This document shows, one piece after another, positions 56,538 to 64,000 of a stretch of DNA of 64,000 nucleotides. Within the stretch, counting starts at the first letter, position 1; each line of letters starts with the position of its first letter. The position numbers were made by a program, and so were the translations under genes. Location: positions 1 through 64,000 of the forward strand of contig CAJUJK010000005.1 in the NCBI GenBank assembly GCA_910586705.1, read 5' to 3'. The stretch comes from an uncultured Lachnospiraceae bacterium. GTDB lineage: Bacteria > Bacillota > Clostridia > Lachnospirales > Lachnospiraceae. The notes beneath the pieces were generated by a model. That model did not search any database. It saw only the letters and a program-made list of their open reading frames with translations, and was not told the DNA's origin.

Positions 56538-57362
56538 TTACGCCAGCGTAAAGTACAAAAGCACCGCCGCGCCGAGCACAATTCTGTACCAGCCAAAAAC
56601 CTTAAAATCATGCTTTTTGATATAGCCCATCAGGAAACGGATCACCGCTACAGACACGGCAAAAGCCACCACCATTCCTACCAGCAGAATGATAAGTTCC
56701 TCCCCCGTAAAGGAGAAGCCAAACTTCAAAAGTTTTAACAGGCTGGCGCCGAGCATGACGGGAATCGCCAGAAAGAAAGTGAACTCCGCCGCCACGGTTC
56801 TCGACACGCCGATCAGAAGCGCACCCACAATGGTTGCGCCGGAACGGGACGTCCCCGGGAACACCGCCGCCAGAAGCTGGAAAACACCGATCATCAGCGC
56901 CGTGCGGTAAGTGATGTCATTCAGTTCTGTAATCTTCGGCGTCATCTTCTTATTTCTGTTTTCAATCAGAATAAAGGCGATACCGAACACGATCAGCGCA
57001 ATGGAAACGCACCACGGATTGTAGAAGAGCGCATCCAGCACATCGTCAAATGCAAGTCCCACGATTGCTGCCGGTATACATGCCACGAGAATTTTAAACC
57101 ACAGTACGAAAATGTCCTTCTGCACCACAGGCTTTTCTTTGAAGCGGAAGGGAAATATCTTATTCCAGAAAAGAAGCACCACCGCCAGAATCGCCCCGAG
57201 CTGGATCACCACCAGAAACATCTCCCAGAAATCCTCACTCACGTTCAGGGTCACAAATTCATTTAAAAGAATCATATGCCCGGTGCTGCTGATGGGGAGC
57301 CATTCCGTAATACCCTCCACGATGCCGAAAAGCACCGCCTTTATAATTTCTATGATGTCCAT
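56538..57362 (-). CDS. uppP: undecaprenyl-diphosphate phosphatase UppP (BacA)
   Basis: The 274-residue membrane enzyme has seven to eight helices and the two BacA motifs: EGITEWLPISSTGHM near residues 17-31, with the catalytic Glu, Ser and His, and PGTSRSGATIVGALL near 170-184. It recycles the lipid carrier for peptidoglycan synthesis and can confer bacitracin resistance. It follows the patatin gene by 10 nt and is the last gene of the glpK-led run. Confidence 0.96.
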   Translation of the reverse strand: MDIIEIIKAVLFGIVEGITEWLPISSTGHMILLNEFVTLNVSEDFWEMFLVVIQLGAILAVVLLFWNKIFPFRFKEKPVVQKDIFVLWFKILVACIPAAIVGLAFDDVLDALFYNPWCVSIALIVFGIAFILIENRNKKMTPKITELNDITYRTALMIGVFQLLAAVFPGTSRSGATIVGALLIGVSRTVAAEFTFFLAIPVMLGASLLKLLKFGFSFTGEELIILLVGMVVAFAVSVAVIRFLMGYIKKHDFKVFGWYRIVLGAAVLLYFTLA

Positions 57363-57372
57363 ATTTTCCTCC

Positions 57373-58224
57373 CTATTCCAAATATTCGAGCAGGTCCAGA
57401 TAACACGCCTGCGCGTCGCGGTAACCTTCCTCGTAGAGCGCCTTCATCTTTTCCTTATCCTTCTCGATCCTGCCGACTTCGCTTTTCCGTTTCGGACGGA
57501 TCACAAACAGCTCACCCTTCCGTTTCTTTTCTTCCATATATTGTACGGTGGTATTATAGGAAAGATGCCTTTCGCGCATCAGTTCGTACACTTTCGGGTA
57601 GCGGAAATAACGCGCTCTCACAAGTGCAAGCTCCGCTCCGGCGGGCTGTCTGACAAAGCCCTCCTCCTTGGTCATAATCACCACGTTTTTCCTGTTGCCG
57701 TCCTGTATGGACTTCCTGATGGGAATCGAATCGCTGATGCCGCCGTCCAGATAATACCTGTCTCCTATCTTTACATTCCGCGAAACCAGCGGAAGCGAAC
57801 TGGACGCGCGCACCGCAAGCAGATCTTCCCGCAGATCCTTAAGCGGCAGATAGGCAGGCTTTCCCGTCTCGATATCCGTCGCCACCGCAAAAGCCCTGCC
57901 CTCAAATTTCGCCGCCGCGTCATAGTCAAAGGGATCGAGATAATTCGGGATCAGACTGTAATTCATATCCACGCCAAACAGATCGCCGGTCGTAATAAGA
58001 CTCCACTTCCCGCAATACTGCTTCATGTCCAGATAGTCCACGCTGATGCGCAAAGACCGCCCCCTCTGCCCCGACATATAGTTGCAAAGATGACACGCCC
58101 CCGCCGACACACCGTAATTGTCGGAAAACAGTATCTCCTTCTCCATAAAGAAATCCAGAACACCGGCAGTATAAATGCCCTTCATACCGCCGCCCTCCAG
58201 AATCAGTCCTGCCTGATACATCAT
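57373..58224 (-). CDS. patatin-like phospholipase
   Basis: The 283-residue protein has the patatin oxyanion loop LEGGGMKGIYTAGV near residue 10, the nucleophile Ser in GVSAGA near 42 and the catalytic Asp in YLDGGISDSIP near 157. The Ser-Asp dyad is thus intact. The C-terminal part has RPKRKSEVGRIEKDKEKM, typical of the YjjU-like bacterial group. It likely hydrolyses membrane lipids in the cytoplasm. It lies between an aminotransferase and uppP; the ATG is at 58224 or the adjacent 58221. Confidence 0.9.
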   Translation of the reverse strand: MMYQAGLILEGGGMKGIYTAGVLDFFMEKEILFSDNYGVSAGACHLCNYMSGQRGRSLRISVDYLDMKQYCGKWSLITTGDLFGVDMNYSLIPNYLDPFDYDAAAKFEGRAFAVATDIETGKPAYLPLKDLREDLLAVRASSSLPLVSRNVKIGDRYYLDGGISDSIPIRKSIQDGNRKNVVIMTKEEGFVRQPAGAELALVRARYFRYPKVYELMRERHLSYNTTVQYMEEKKRKGELFVIRPKRKSEVGRIEKDKEKMKALYEEGYRDAQACYLDLLEYLE

Positions 58225-58248
58225 AATAGAACTCCCTTCCTCTGGAAC

Positions 58249-59433
58249 CTAGTAATTTTCCTTCATAAGTTTTCTGAACGCATCCAGCGACCGCTCCACC
58301 TTCTCCGTATCAATACAGTAAGCGATCCGGAAATATCCCTTCACACCGAAACTGTCACTCGGCACGAGAACCAGATCGTACTTCTTCGCCTTTTCCGAAA
58401 AGGCAACTGCATCCGGCTCCGGCGATTTCGGGAACATGTAGAACGTGCCGCCCGGCCGCACGCACGCAAAGCCTAAGTCCGTCAGTTCCTTATATAATAT
58501 GTTCATGTTTGTCTCATAGACCGAGAGATCCGACGTCAGGTCCAGCACCTCCGCCACCGCAAGCTGAATGATGGACGGCGGACAGTTGTGTCCGGTTCCT
58601 CTGGAAATCTGGCTGCACATCACACTGATGATGTCCGCATCCGTACACTTCGGATTCACCGCCACATAGCCGATCCGCTCTCCCGGCAGGGAAAGGGATT
58701 TGGAAAACGAGTAGCAGGAGAGGGAATTGTCATAGAACGCGGAAGGATAGGGCGCATCCACGCCTGCAAACACGATCTCCCTGTAAGGCTCGTCGGAAAT
58801 CAGGAAAATATCGTGCCCGTACTGTTTCTGCTTTTCCTCCATAATACCCGCCAGCTTTTTCACCGTCTCCGTGGAATAAGCCATACCCGAAGGATTGTTC
58901 GGCGTATTAATCAAAACTGCCGCCACCTTTTCCGTCAGCATCTCCTCAAACGCCTCGAAGTTGATCTGGAAGTTTTCGGTATCCGCGGGCACAACCTTGA
59001 GAACCGCCCCTGTCAGATTGATATAAGGCGCGTACTCCGGGAAATAGGGCGCAAAGGTAATCACCTCATCCCCCGGCTGTGCCACACACCGCACCGCGTG
59101 GGCGATCGCGCCCGCCGCACCTGTGGTCATAAAAATATGGTTCCCCGTATAATTCATCCCGAATCTCTTGTTGAGGGAAGCCGCCACCTTTTCCCTGACG
59201 GATGGAATGCCCAGACTCTGGCTATAACCGTGCAGCTCCATGGGATTTTTCTCCTGCAGCATCTTTATCATCACATCCGTAAATGCCTGCGGCACCGGCA
59301 CCGAAGGATTTCCCAGACTGAAATCGAACACATTCTCATACCCGATCTCCTGCCCCCTCGCCGTCGCGAACTCCGAGAGCTGCCGTATCACAGATTTCCC
59401 TTGTAGCATGTCCTTATATTTTTGTACGATCAT
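58249..59433 (-). CDS. PLP-dependent class I/II aminotransferase
   Basis: The 394-residue fold type I enzyme has FSLGNPSVPVP near residue 40, INTPNNPSGMAYS near 200, LISDEPYREIVF and the PLP lysine in YSFSKSLSLPGERIGY near 235. The C-terminal substrate arginine region is FRIAYCIDTE. It resembles aspartate or aromatic aminotransferases of Clostridia that begin MIVQKYKDML. Exact substrate unknown. It lies 26 nt after the GH36 gene. Confidence 0.9.
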   Translation of the reverse strand: MIVQKYKDMLQGKSVIRQLSEFATARGQEIGYENVFDFSLGNPSVPVPQAFTDVMIKMLQEKNPMELHGYSQSLGIPSVREKVAASLNKRFGMNYTGNHIFMTTGAAGAIAHAVRCVAQPGDEVITFAPYFPEYAPYINLTGAVLKVVPADTENFQINFEAFEEMLTEKVAAVLINTPNNPSGMAYSTETVKKLAGIMEEKQKQYGHDIFLISDEPYREIVFAGVDAPYPSAFYDNSLSCYSFSKSLSLPGERIGYVAVNPKCTDADIISVMCSQISRGTGHNCPPSIIQLAVAEVLDLTSDLSVYETNMNILYKELTDLGFACVRPGGTFYMFPKSPEPDAVAFSEKAKKYDLVLVPSDSFGVKGYFRIAYCIDTEKVERSLDAFRKLMKENY

Positions 59434-59459
59434 ATCTCATTCTCCGTTTCTGATTGTAT

Positions 59460-61670
59460 TTATTTTTCCTTCAAGTGTATAAGCCGCGCCTTGAAGTCCC
59501 CGCTGATCGGCGGTATATTAATCCCCGCATAGTGCAGCACATCGCCCCGGTACTCGGTCTGTCTGATCTCCTGCCAGTCCGCCGCGTTCCCGATCACGTA
59601 AGTTTTCTCAGGATCAAGCCCCGGAATACAGATTCTCCTGCTGTGGTAATTGGGACGGTTCAGCACCTGCACATAGGTGACAAGCGCCTCGCTCTTATCC
59701 TTCGCCACCACCGCGTAGCAGTCATAAAAATGATTGTCCGCATAGCGCGCGATCCGATAATAGTCGCCCTGCCGCACCAGATCGTTATATTTATGATACA
59801 TCGCCACCTGATCCGGAATCATATTCCGATCCGCCTCGGGAATCTTCGTCACATCCAGTTCATAGCCGAAAGTGCCCGCCAGCGCCACATAGCCCCTCGT
59901 CTCAAAAGGCGTCGTCCTGCCCACCGTGTGGTTCGGGCAGTCGGATACATGCGCGCCCATGGTGGACAGCGGATAGATAAGCGCCGTGCCCGCCTGAATC
60001 GACAGCCGCTCGATCGCGTCCGCATCGTCGGAACACCAGATCTGGGGACTGTAATAAAGCATACCCGGATCAAACCGCGCCCCGCCGCCGGAGCAGTTCT
60101 CCAGAAGAAGGTTCGGGAAATCGGTAACCAGCCTCTCCTGCATCTCATAGAGCGCAAGCGTCTGTCTGTGCACCAGCTCGCCCTGTCTGTCCGCCGGAAG
60201 CCCGTAGCTGCCGAGATCGGAAAACTGCCTGTTCATATCCCACTTCACATACTCGATATTCGCGCTCCTGAGCACAGCCGCAATCCTGTCATAGACACAG
60301 TCGCGCACCTCCTTGCGGGTCAGGTCAAGCACATACTGGTTTCTGGCAAGGCTCCCCGTCCTGCCGGGAATCTGGATCGCCCAGTCGGGGTGCTCCCTGT
60401 ACAGATCGGAATCGGGGGAAATCATCTCCGGCTCCACCCAGATGCCGAACTTCATCCCCAGCTTATTGACCTCGTCCACCAAGTATTTCAGCCCGCCCTT
60501 AATCTTGGACTCATTCACAAACCAGTCGCCCAGACTGGAATTGTCGTCGTCCCTGTGCCCAAACCATCCGTCATCCATCACAAGCATCTCTATGCCCAGC
60601 GCGGAAGCCTGTCTGGCAATATCCAGAAGTTTGTCCGTATTAAAGTCAAAGTAAGTCGCCTCCCAGTTATTGATGAGGATCGGTCTCTTCTTGTCTTTAT
60701 AAATGCCCCGGATCAGATGATTTCTGTACAGATCGTGGAAGTTTCTGGTCATGCCGCCCAGACCATCCGCCGAATACATGCAGATCGCTTCCGGCGCCTG
60801 AAAACTCTCTCCCGGTTCCAGTTTCCAACAGAAATCTTCCGGGTGAATGCCCATCATGGCGCGGATACTGCCAAACTGGCTCTCCTCGATCTGCGCGATA
60901 AAATTGCCGGAATAGACGAAGTTCATGGCGTAAACATCGCCTGTCTCCTCCGTCGCCGTCCTGCTCTTCCACGCCATAAAAGGATGCTCCTGATGACTGG
61001 ACTCCCCGCGCACCGAGCCGACGCTCTGTTTGCCCTTTCTGACCGGGCATATCTGGATCGCGCGTTCCCTCGCCCATGAACCGTGCAGGGTAATCATCTC
61101 GTAATCGTCATTGTCCATATCTATGCAGGCGGATAACACTTTCGTCAGATAAACCGCCTCGCCGCCGTGATTTACCACTTTCACGCTTCTCGCAATCGCA
61201 TCCGTGTCCGCAAAAATGCTGTAGGACAGAATTACCTGCAACTGCAATACCGGGTCTTCGCATGTGAGCTCCAGCGTCCGGCACGCATCCTTTCCGCCAA
61301 AGGTCGCCGGAAGCCCGGGAAGCGCCTCTTTGCCGTTATAAATGCGGTGGGACACATAGGAAAGGGAAACGCCCGTATGCCCGGACAGCGTGCGCACCGA
61401 AAGCGTTCCTTCTCTGTAATCGCCCAGATTGTGTCCCGTATACTCCATCGGAAACGTGTCTAAAAAGGAAGTTCTCTCCCTGTTGTTTTCCGAAGGGACA
61501 AAGGGCGGCTCCCCGGTACGCATCAGATACGCCAGATCGTCCGAGCCAAGACTTCTTCCATAGTACACATGTCCCAGAAAATTCTCTTCATCCACCACAC
61601 CGATACAGTAACTCGTGTGAGGCGTGTCCAGTTTAAAGATCCTGTTCTTTTCGTTGTAAGTAATGTTCAT
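59460..61670 (-). CDS. alpha-galactosidase, glycoside hydrolase family 36
   Basis: The 736-residue enzyme has the N-terminal beta-sandwich, a TIM barrel and a C-terminal beta domain of GH36. Visible motifs are LVMDDGWFGHRDDD near 370, the nucleophile Asp in YVKWDMNRQF near 478 and the acid/base Asp in WCSDDADAIERL near 548. These give hydrolysis of alpha-1,6-galactosides such as raffinose and melibiose. No signal peptide, so oligosaccharides must be imported first; no importer is adjacent. Starts 15 nt after glpK. Confidence 0.95.
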   Translation of the reverse strand: MNITYNEKNRIFKLDTPHTSYCIGVVDEENFLGHVYYGRSLGSDDLAYLMRTGEPPFVPSENNRERTSFLDTFPMEYTGHNLGDYREGTLSVRTLSGHTGVSLSYVSHRIYNGKEALPGLPATFGGKDACRTLELTCEDPVLQLQVILSYSIFADTDAIARSVKVVNHGGEAVYLTKVLSACIDMDNDDYEMITLHGSWARERAIQICPVRKGKQSVGSVRGESSHQEHPFMAWKSRTATEETGDVYAMNFVYSGNFIAQIEESQFGSIRAMMGIHPEDFCWKLEPGESFQAPEAICMYSADGLGGMTRNFHDLYRNHLIRGIYKDKKRPILINNWEATYFDFNTDKLLDIARQASALGIEMLVMDDGWFGHRDDDNSSLGDWFVNESKIKGGLKYLVDEVNKLGMKFGIWVEPEMISPDSDLYREHPDWAIQIPGRTGSLARNQYVLDLTRKEVRDCVYDRIAAVLRSANIEYVKWDMNRQFSDLGSYGLPADRQGELVHRQTLALYEMQERLVTDFPNLLLENCSGGGARFDPGMLYYSPQIWCSDDADAIERLSIQAGTALIYPLSTMGAHVSDCPNHTVGRTTPFETRGYVALAGTFGYELDVTKIPEADRNMIPDQVAMYHKYNDLVRQGDYYRIARYADNHFYDCYAVVAKDKSEALVTYVQVLNRPNYHSRRICIPGLDPEKTYVIGNAADWQEIRQTEYRGDVLHYAGINIPPISGDFKARLIHLKEK

Positions 61671-61685
61671 AATTTGATTTCCTTT

Positions 61686-63182
61686 CTATGCTTCATCCGC
61701 CCATGCAAGCGCACATCGGACGGCACGTTTCCATCCCTTCACAAGCTGCTCTCTCGTCTGTCTCTCCATCGTCACGTCAAACCGCTTTCCAAGCTGCCAG
61801 TTTTCACAGATTTCACCTTTGTCTTTCCAGTAACCCACCGAGAGCCCCGCCAGATACGCCGCGCCCAGAGCCGTCGTCTCGATACAGCTCGGACGGTGCA
61901 CCGCGTGTCCCGTGATATCCGCCTGAAACTGCATCAGGAAGTCGTTGGCGCTGGCGCCGCCATCCACCTTCAATTCACTGAGCCCAATCCCCGCGTCCTC
62001 CTCCATCGCCTTCAGCACATCCATGGACTGATAGGCGATCGATTCCAGCACCGCCCGGACAAAGTGCTCTTTCTGGCAGCCCCTCGTAATACCCACCACA
62101 GTGCCCCGCGCATAAGGATTCCAGTAGGGCGTTCCCATACCCACAAAGGCGGGCACCACATAGACCCCGTTTGTATCGGGTACACGCATGGCGTACTTTT
62201 CGGAATGCTGCGCGATTTTCATCATCCGCATTTCATCCCGCATCCACTGTACCGCCGCGCCTGCCACGAACACGCTGCCCTCCAGCGCATAGGACGGTTC
62301 GGGTGTGTCCCCCGCCGCGATGGTGGTGAGCAGACCGCTCCCGGAGACGATCGCCTCTCTGCCCGTATGCATCAGCAGAAAACATCCCGTCCCGTATGTG
62401 TTTTTCACCTGCCCCGGCGCAAAACAGCACTGTCCGAAGAGCGCCGCCTGCTGGTCGCCCGCCGCTCCCGCGATGGGAACGGGCGCGCCGAAAATACTCG
62501 TATCGCTCTCGCCAAACACCGTCCCGGAAGGCTTCACCTCCGGCAGCATCTGTCCCGGAATCCGCAGCATGGAAAGCAGCTCCTCGTCCCATTCCAGCGT
62601 GTGTATATTGTATAGCATGGTGCGGGAGGCGTTCGTATAGTCCGTGGCATGTACCCTGCCCTTCGTCAGTTTCCAGATCAGCCATGAATCTACCGTGCCA
62701 AACAGCAGTTCCCCACGCTCCGCCCGCTCCCGTGCGCCTTCCACATGATCCAGTATCCAAGCAATCTTGCTGCCGGAAAAATAAGCGTCCGGCACCAGAC
62801 CTGTCTTCGCCCGTATCGTTTCCGTATAGCCCTGCGCCTTTAACCCGTCGATAAACTCCGCCGTTCTCCGGCATTGCCAGACGATCGCGTTGTATACCGG
62901 TTCCCCCGTTTCCCGGTCCCAGACAATCGTCGTCTCGCGCTGGTTCGTGATACCGAGGCACGCAAGCTGCCCTGCATCCGCACCGATATTCGCCATCGCC
63001 TCGATCGCCACCGCGAGCTGTGACGCCCATATTTCGCGCGGGTTGTGCTCCACCCATCCCGCCTGCGGGTAAATCTGGGTGAACTCCTTCTGCGCCATGC
63101 TGCATATATTACCCTTCTTGTCAAACAAAATACAGCGGGAACTGGTCGTTCCCTGATCCAGCGCCATAATATATTTTTGCAT
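61686..63182 (-). CDS. glpK: glycerol kinase GlpK
   Basis: The 498-residue FGGY kinase has ALDQGTTSSRCILFD at the start (phosphate loop), GITNQRETTIVWDRETG, TYGTGCFLLMHTG, and the FGGY signature region DGGASANDFLMQFQAD near 412. It phosphorylates glycerol to glycerol-3-phosphate. Length matches the family. ATG at 63182 has GGGGG about 6 nt upstream; the ATG at 63194 is within that site. It is first in a run with GH36, aminotransferase, patatin and uppP genes. No glpF or glpD is nearby. Confidence 0.95.
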   Translation of the reverse strand: MQKYIMALDQGTTSSRCILFDKKGNICSMAQKEFTQIYPQAGWVEHNPREIWASQLAVAIEAMANIGADAGQLACLGITNQRETTIVWDRETGEPVYNAIVWQCRRTAEFIDGLKAQGYTETIRAKTGLVPDAYFSGSKIAWILDHVEGARERAERGELLFGTVDSWLIWKLTKGRVHATDYTNASRTMLYNIHTLEWDEELLSMLRIPGQMLPEVKPSGTVFGESDTSIFGAPVPIAGAAGDQQAALFGQCCFAPGQVKNTYGTGCFLLMHTGREAIVSGSGLLTTIAAGDTPEPSYALEGSVFVAGAAVQWMRDEMRMMKIAQHSEKYAMRVPDTNGVYVVPAFVGMGTPYWNPYARGTVVGITRGCQKEHFVRAVLESIAYQSMDVLKAMEEDAGIGLSELKVDGGASANDFLMQFQADITGHAVHRPSCIETTALGAAYLAGLSVGYWKDKGEICENWQLGKRFDVTMERQTREQLVKGWKRAVRCALAWADEA

Positions 63183-63245
63183 AGATACCCCCATCTAAAT
63201 CAGTTCCTCTGCGACTGCCGTCAAATATCTGCGCCCCGGCTGTTT

Positions 63246-63320
63246 ATTATAAACTTCTCTAAGTATATAACGAGTCCGACGGAAAAACAATCTTCCATTT
63301 TTGAGAAAATGTACTATAAT
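63246..63320. promoter_or_regulatory. divergent promoter region between glpK and the AEC transporter gene
   Basis: A perfect TATAAT occurs on each strand: minus 63251-63246 for glpK and plus 63315-63320 for the transporter. Neither has a good -35 at the usual distance (CTCGTT for glpK, CTTCCA for the transporter), so activators may be needed. Nothing else is evident in 63183-63421. Confidence 0.4.
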
Positions 63321-63421
63321 AATTCGAGATGGTTTCTCCGCACAGACATGACTTTGCGGATTTATGAGAGAAACAGGAAATACTATTTAAGAAAACATTC
63401 AGAAAAAAGAGGAAAACATAC

Positions 63422-64000
63422 ATGAGTATCACAGTCGTATTACAGCAGATGGTTATCATCTTTATTTTAATCGGGATCGGCATGATCCTTTACCGGCGGA
63501 AACTGATATCGGAAGAAGGCTCCAAACAGATTTCCGGCTTGATCATCAACGTCACCAACCCGGCGCTCTTAATCTGCTCCGCCCTTGACGACGGTCCCAA
63601 GGCGTCCCTGCAGGAACTGGGCATTGCCCTTATCGCTTACGCTGCCGTTTTTGCAATTTTGATCGCCGTAAGTTTTCTGATCCCCCGCCTTTTGCGGATA
63701 CCCAAAAATCTGCACTACGCTTACCAGATGCTGACGATCTTCGGCAACGTGGGCTTTATCGGCATCCCCCTCGCCTCCGCGGTGCTCGGCAGCGAATCCC
63801 TGATATACGTGTCCATTTTTAACCTGCTCTTCAACCTGCTGATCTACACCTTCGGCATCTCCCTGCTGCAGAGAGCCGCCGCAGGACAGACGCCGGAAGA
63901 GGCAGCCGCTTTCGCCGGACAGGCGCAGGACGACATCTCTTTCTCTGCCGGACAGGTGCCGGATGGCGCGGCGGCTCCCGCCTCCCATCCCGGCTCAAAC
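63422..64000 (+). CDS. AEC family (auxin efflux carrier-type) transporter, 5' part
   Basis: The first 193 codons are in the window and the gene runs past the right edge. The N-terminal five helices follow the AEC pattern: VVLQQMVIIFILIGIGMILY, then ISGLIINVTNPALLI, and TIFGNVGFIGIPLASAVLG with the conserved NxGxxGxP-type motif. The usual short cytoplasmic loop after helix five is long and Ala/Gly/Gln-rich here (QRAAAGQTPEEAAAF...). Members export organic anions such as malate. ATG at 63422 has GAGGAAAA upstream. Confidence 0.9.
   Translation, partial: MSITVVLQQMVIIFILIGIGMILYRRKLISEEGSKQISGLIINVTNPALLICSALDDGPKASLQELGIALIAYAAVFAILIAVSFLIPRLLRIPKNLHYAYQMLTIFGNVGFIGIPLASAVLGSESLIYVSIFNLLFNLLIYTFGISLLQRAAAGQTPEEAAAFAGQAQDDISFSAGQVPDGAAAPASHPGSN

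Noticed and set aside
59454..61079. 541-codon plus-strand ORF antisense to the GH36 gene
   Set aside because: Arg/His/Ile-rich mirror frame of a well-supported alpha-galactosidase; no ribosome binding site or recognisable domain.

Overview
The window looks like a chromosomal segment of a gut Clostridia member, most likely family Lachnospiraceae. Evidence seen: a complete [FeFe]-hydrogenase maturation set (HydE, HydG, HydF), a type III glutamine synthetase, an HrcA/CIRCE-controlled hrcA-grpE-dnaK-dnaJ operon, the Firmicutes gene order ireB-ruvX-DUF1292-rnj-ylbF, PucR/CdaR and LytTR regulators, and A/T-rich sigma-A type promoters in a moderately GC-rich genome. The genus is not determined. Almost every gene lies on the minus strand, so functional units read from high to low coordinates. 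Only a YjfB-like gene, an HPr-like gene and the AEC transporter at the right edge lie on the plus strand. No CRISPR array, insertion sequence or prophage was recognised.

Layout. 1-2483: start of a secreted Glu-rich protein behind a strong promoter and a structured leader, then a decaying three-gene cassette containing a SecB-like chaperone gene; two of the three genes are broken. 2528-8087: a division and cell-wall unit (PucR-type regulator, 48-aa ORF, FtsE, FtsX, M23 hydrolase activator, S41 protease). 8278-15369: YjfB-like protein, CPBP membrane protease, CvfB-like S1 protein, acyl-ACP thioesterase, then HydF, HydG and HydE. 15362-20662: LytTR two-component system and a heterodimeric ABC exporter. 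20709-24549: PIN toxin-antitoxin pair between two related terminators, tRNA-Gln, glutamine synthetase III and the remnant of an AAA/DUF4143 ATPase. 24582-30042: RNA-processing and housekeeping operon from ireB to a U32 peptidase. 30096-34610: a solute-binding lipoprotein paired with a membrane GGDEF-EAL protein. 34617-44999: MtaB, a His-less HPr paralogue, then a long co-oriented run (DUF3048, XpaC, TelA, PrmA, VanZ, RsmE, cysteine desulfurase, ThiI). 45101-50698: an 1818-residue secreted protein combining transglutaminase-like, thioredoxin-like and Ig-like modules. 50721-55755: heat-shock operon. 55794-64000: a DUF6465 protein, then glpK, GH36 alpha-galactosidase, aminotransferase, patatin and uppP, and a divergent AEC transporter.

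How the genes work together. FtsEX, the M23 coiled-coil protein and the S41 protease form a plausible septal peptidoglycan hydrolysis unit. The cysteine desulfurase directly precedes ThiI and can supply its sulfur. HydE, HydG and HydF build the H-cluster, although no hydrogenase structural gene is in the window. The most unusual items are the giant surface protein with a CGNC thioredoxin-like module, the SBP/GGDEF-EAL pair without permeases, the cassette inactivated by a 5-bp tandem duplication plus other lesions, and two loci where a terminator U-tract overlaps the -35 region of the next promoter. All functions are assigned by reading motifs; no database search was run.
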